Source: an uncultured Christensenella sp. (GTDB lineage Bacteria; Bacillota; Clostridia; Christensenellales; Borkfalkiaceae). From it: a DNA stretch of 61,061 nucleotides. Positions 59,688 through 61,061 of this stretch are shown here, piece after piece. Numbering within the stretch: position 1 is the stretch's first letter; each line of letters starts with the position of its first letter. Position numbers and translations under genes: made by a program. The stretch covers positions 1-61,061 of the forward strand of contig CAJUHT010000009.1 in NCBI GenBank assembly GCA_910586035.1, read 5' to 3'. The notes beneath the pieces are model-generated. The model was not told the origin of the DNA, did not search any database, and saw nothing but the letters and a program-made list of their open reading frames with translations.

Positions 59688-60313
59688 ATAGCACTAAAAT
59701 ATATCCTCGCAGTGAGGACAAACAAATTGTATATTTGAAAAATGTTATAACAAACCCGAATATCGAAGTCGGAGATTTTACGTTTTATAACGATTTCGTA
59801 AATAACCCGAAAGACTTTGAAAAAAACAATGTATTGTATCATTACCCTATCAACCACGACAAACTTATCATAGGCAAATTTTGCTCTATTGCTTGTGGCG
59901 CAAAGTTTTTGTTTAATAGTGCAAACCATACGATGCGTTCGCTATCAACATATCCGTTTCCTATTTTTTATGAAGAATGGGAACACGGAATATGGGCAGA
60001 TAAAGCGTGGGACAATAAAGGTAACATTGTAATCGGTAATGATGTGTGGATAGGTTATGAGGCGGTAATATTAGCAGGTGTAACGATTGGCGACGGTGCA
60101 ATAATCGGTGCGCGCGCCGTTGTTACAAAAGATGTGCCGCCATATACCATTGTGGGCGGTGTACCCGCAAAACCTATACGCAAGCGTTTTTCTGACGATA
60201 CAATAAACGCGCTTCTATCTATGCGTTGGTGGGATTTACCACCCGAAAAAATATTGGAACGAATAAACTACATTCAAACAGGAAATATTGCCGCCTTAAA
60301 AAATATGAGGTGA
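59675..60313 (+). CDS. Xenobiotic acetyltransferase of the Vat/CatB hexapeptide family
   Basis: A 212-residue left-handed beta-helix acetyltransferase. I start at ATG 59675 since the ATG at 59666 lies inside the ribosome binding site. Features are KLIIGKFCSI (~63-72), ANHTM with the catalytic H85, STYPFP, IGNDVWIGYEAVILAGVTIG (~111-130) and the loop IVGGVPAKPIRKRF. By overall wording (LYHYPI, ANHTM...STYPF) it is nearer to Vat streptogramin A acetyltransferases than to CatB, but chloramphenicol cannot be excluded. AT-rich codons. Lies in a likely operon with cat. Confidence 0.85.
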   Translation: MAIPDSTKIYPRSEDKQIVYLKNVITNPNIEVGDFTFYNDFVNNPKDFEKNNVLYHYPINHDKLIIGKFCSIACGAKFLFNSANHTMRSLSTYPFPIFYEEWEHGIWADKAWDNKGNIVIGNDVWIGYEAVILAGVTIGDGAIIGARAVVTKDVPPYTIVGGVPAKPIRKRFSDDTINALLSMRWWDLPPEKILERINYIQTGNIAALKNMR

Positions 60314-60317
60314 GCGT

Positions 60318-60476
60318 ATGAAAATGTATGTATGTTGCCCGATTTGTTCTAAAACACTTATACAAGCGGAAACAATAAAAAACGGCGTAATAAAATGTGA
60401 AAGTTGTCATAAGCGAATAATAGTTGAAGTCGATAAAGGCAAAATAACCGCTGTTCCGTTAGAAGTGGAAAATTAA
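60318..60476 (+). CDS. Small zinc-ribbon protein
   Basis: A 52-residue protein with GAGGTG six bases before ATG 60318. It has two cysteine pairs, CCPIC (6-10) and CESC (27-30), spaced as in one zinc ribbon, then a beta-rich tail. Four bases separate it from the Vat/CatB-like gene, so it is co-transcribed. Similar cysteine-rich proteins occur in mobile elements; its role is unknown. Confidence 0.65.
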   Translation: MKMYVCCPICSKTLIQAETIKNGVIKCESCHKRIIVEVDKGKITAVPLEVEN

Positions 60477-60482
60477 AAATAG

Positions 60483-60513
60483 GAAGTTCCCCAGACTTGG
60501 GGGACTTCTTTTA
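60483..60513 (+). terminator. Terminator of the resistance operon
   Basis: Stem GAAGTTCCCC / GGGGGACTTC (60483-60492 with 60499-60508, one G-T pair) followed by TTTTA. Confidence 0.85.
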
Positions 60514-60566
60514 CATTATAAGATAAATCACGACAAAGCATTTTAATAAACGATAGCGCAAATCTT

Positions 60567-60646
60567 GTATTATTTGCTTATATGGCGCACCCGCATAAGC
60601 CGCAAAACGGATAAGGCGATTGCCATATAAAACAAGTGAATAATAC
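60567..60646. repeat. Interrupted inverted repeat
   Basis: GTATTATT and TTATATGGC on the left (60567-60586) match GCCATATAA and AATAATAC on the right (60622-60646). The centre has related GCATAAGCCG and GGATAAGGCG. It may be an operator or transfer-related site. Confidence 0.45.
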
Positions 60647-60689
60647 TTTTTTACTGTAAAAGAACTGTATGCCATAAAATGGAGTTATG

Positions 60690-60748
60690 AGTTTACGCAG
60701 TAGATTAAGCCTTAAAGGGGTTTATTCTACGTTTTGCGTAAACTTTTT
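60690..60748 (+). terminator. Long hairpin terminator in the element leader
   Basis: AGTTTACGCA (60690-60699) pairs with 60735-60744, continued by GTAGA / TCTAC, and is followed by five T. Confidence 0.75.
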
Positions 60749-60753
60749 ATTTT

Positions 60754-60791
60754 GCCCCGATAGCGTTTAGCCGCGCTGTCGGGGCTTTTTC
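60754..60791 (+). terminator. Second terminator in the element leader
   Basis: GCCCCGATAGCG (60754-60765) pairs with CGCTGTCGGGGC (60774-60785), followed by six T. Confidence 0.85.
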
Positions 60792-60857
60792 TATATACGG
60801 CGAAAACTGCCGATAGCGATTTTTCAAAACAAAAATCAAAATCGGAGGGTTTTCAAA

Positions 60858-61061
60858 ATGCAAAAAATCAACTACGAATTTGCGGACGGCACAACAAGCG
60901 AAATCGAGGTAACGGACGAATTATACGCTCTACACTTGGAATTAGTACAACAAGAAAAACGCAACCATTGGAAAGAAACACGGCGGCATATATCGCTAAA
61001 CTATTTAAGCGACAAAGGAATAGACATTGAAAGCAATGCCGCCGACCCGTTGGACGATTGC
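60858..61061 (+). CDS. Sigma-70-like regulator of mobile elements, 3'-truncated by the window
   Basis: Sixty-eight residues are visible, starting at ATG 60858 after CGGAGGG. The phrases YEFADGTTSEIEVTDELYAL and EKRNHWKETRRHISLNYL are characteristic of small sigma-factor-like proteins found in Bacillota conjugative elements; the region 4 helix-turn-helix that would prove it lies past the window end. The two terminators ahead of it suggest tight control. Confidence 0.72.
   Translation, partial: MQKINYEFADGTTSEIEVTDELYALHLELVQQEKRNHWKETRRHISLNYLSDKGIDIESNAADPLDDC

Larger units (their letters stand above)
60477..60857. other. Regulatory region ahead of the sigma-like gene
   Basis: 380 bases without a supported gene. 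Besides the resistance-operon terminator it holds an interrupted inverted repeat (60567-60586 with 60622-60646) and two hairpin terminators in tandem (60690-60748 and 60754-60791). Confidence 0.6.
56906..61061. mobile_element. Integrated mobile element, one end visible, carrying two resistance genes
   Basis: A large serine recombinase at the inner edge, AT-rich acetyltransferase genes with attenuation leaders, a small zinc-ribbon gene and a sigma-like gene found in Bacillota conjugative or mobilizable elements make this an integrated element. It continues beyond the right end of the window. The attachment site should lie at or just outside the recombinase 3' end (about 56880-56950), but the partner site is not in view, so the exact border is not set. 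Confidence 0.75.

Noticed and set aside
1..61061. tRNA, rRNA or CRISPR genes anywhere in the window.
   Set aside because: No cloverleaf-like stretch with T-loop GTTCGANTC, no rRNA segments and no regular repeats were seen by eye; a dedicated scan could still find a divergent tRNA.

Overview
The window reads as a chromosomal segment of a Gram-positive, endospore-lineage Bacillota of the class Clostridia, probably an uncultured gut type. The support is the conserved gene order yqfC-yqfD-phoH-yqfF-ybeY-era-yqzL-recO and obg-yhbY-nadD/yqeK-rsfS, strong TTGACA/TATAAT promoters, GGAGG ribosome binding sites and many hairpin-plus-T terminators. Native genes prefer GC-ending codons (GGC, GCG, AAC); a few genes and gene segments are clearly AT-richer. 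No tRNA, rRNA or CRISPR array was found. A family-level name cannot be given from the sequence alone.

Layout. 1-0.9 kb: end of a SigB/SigF-type sigma factor and an RsbW-like kinase. 1-6 kb: membrane protein, PucR-type helix-turn-helix protein with an S41 protease, and a MinD-like ATPase. 6-13.4 kb: one 2422-residue surface lipoprotein with internal tandem repeats. 13.5-22.7 kb: sporulation/RNA/ribosome housekeeping cluster, recO and pyruvate phosphate dikinase. 22.9-27.6 kb: accessory block with a TIR protein fused to an acetyltransferase-like domain, a GNAT protein, an XRE regulator, and an ECF sigma / cysteine peptidase / anti-sigma unit. 27.9-43.5 kb: glycan region with two GH3 enzymes (one domain-permuted and membrane anchored), a LytTR two-component pair, lipoproteins, a GPH sugar transporter, a GT2 glycosyltransferase and UDP-galactopyranose mutase. 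43.6-56.9 kb: glycolysis (pgk, tpiA), tyrA, rho, obg, yhbY, nadD-yqeK, rsfS, a DeoC-like protein, HAD and rhomboid genes.

56.9-61.06 kb: edge of an integrated mobile element. A large serine recombinase lies next to a roughly 180-bp imperfect palindrome, followed by a chloramphenicol acetyltransferase and a Vat/CatB-type acetyltransferase. Each resistance gene is preceded by its own short leader peptide and a hairpin that can mask its ribosome binding site or start codon, which is the signature of drug-induced translational attenuation. The element runs off the right end in a sigma-like gene, so its second boundary is not visible.

The points most worth a second look are the two independent attenuators in the resistance region, the long palindrome beside the recombinase, the TIR-acetyltransferase fusion with its GNAT neighbour, the ECF/peptidase/anti-sigma unit whose extracytoplasmic parts differ in composition from its cytoplasmic parts, and a structured leader RNA with mutually exclusive hairpins at 32.64-32.86 kb.
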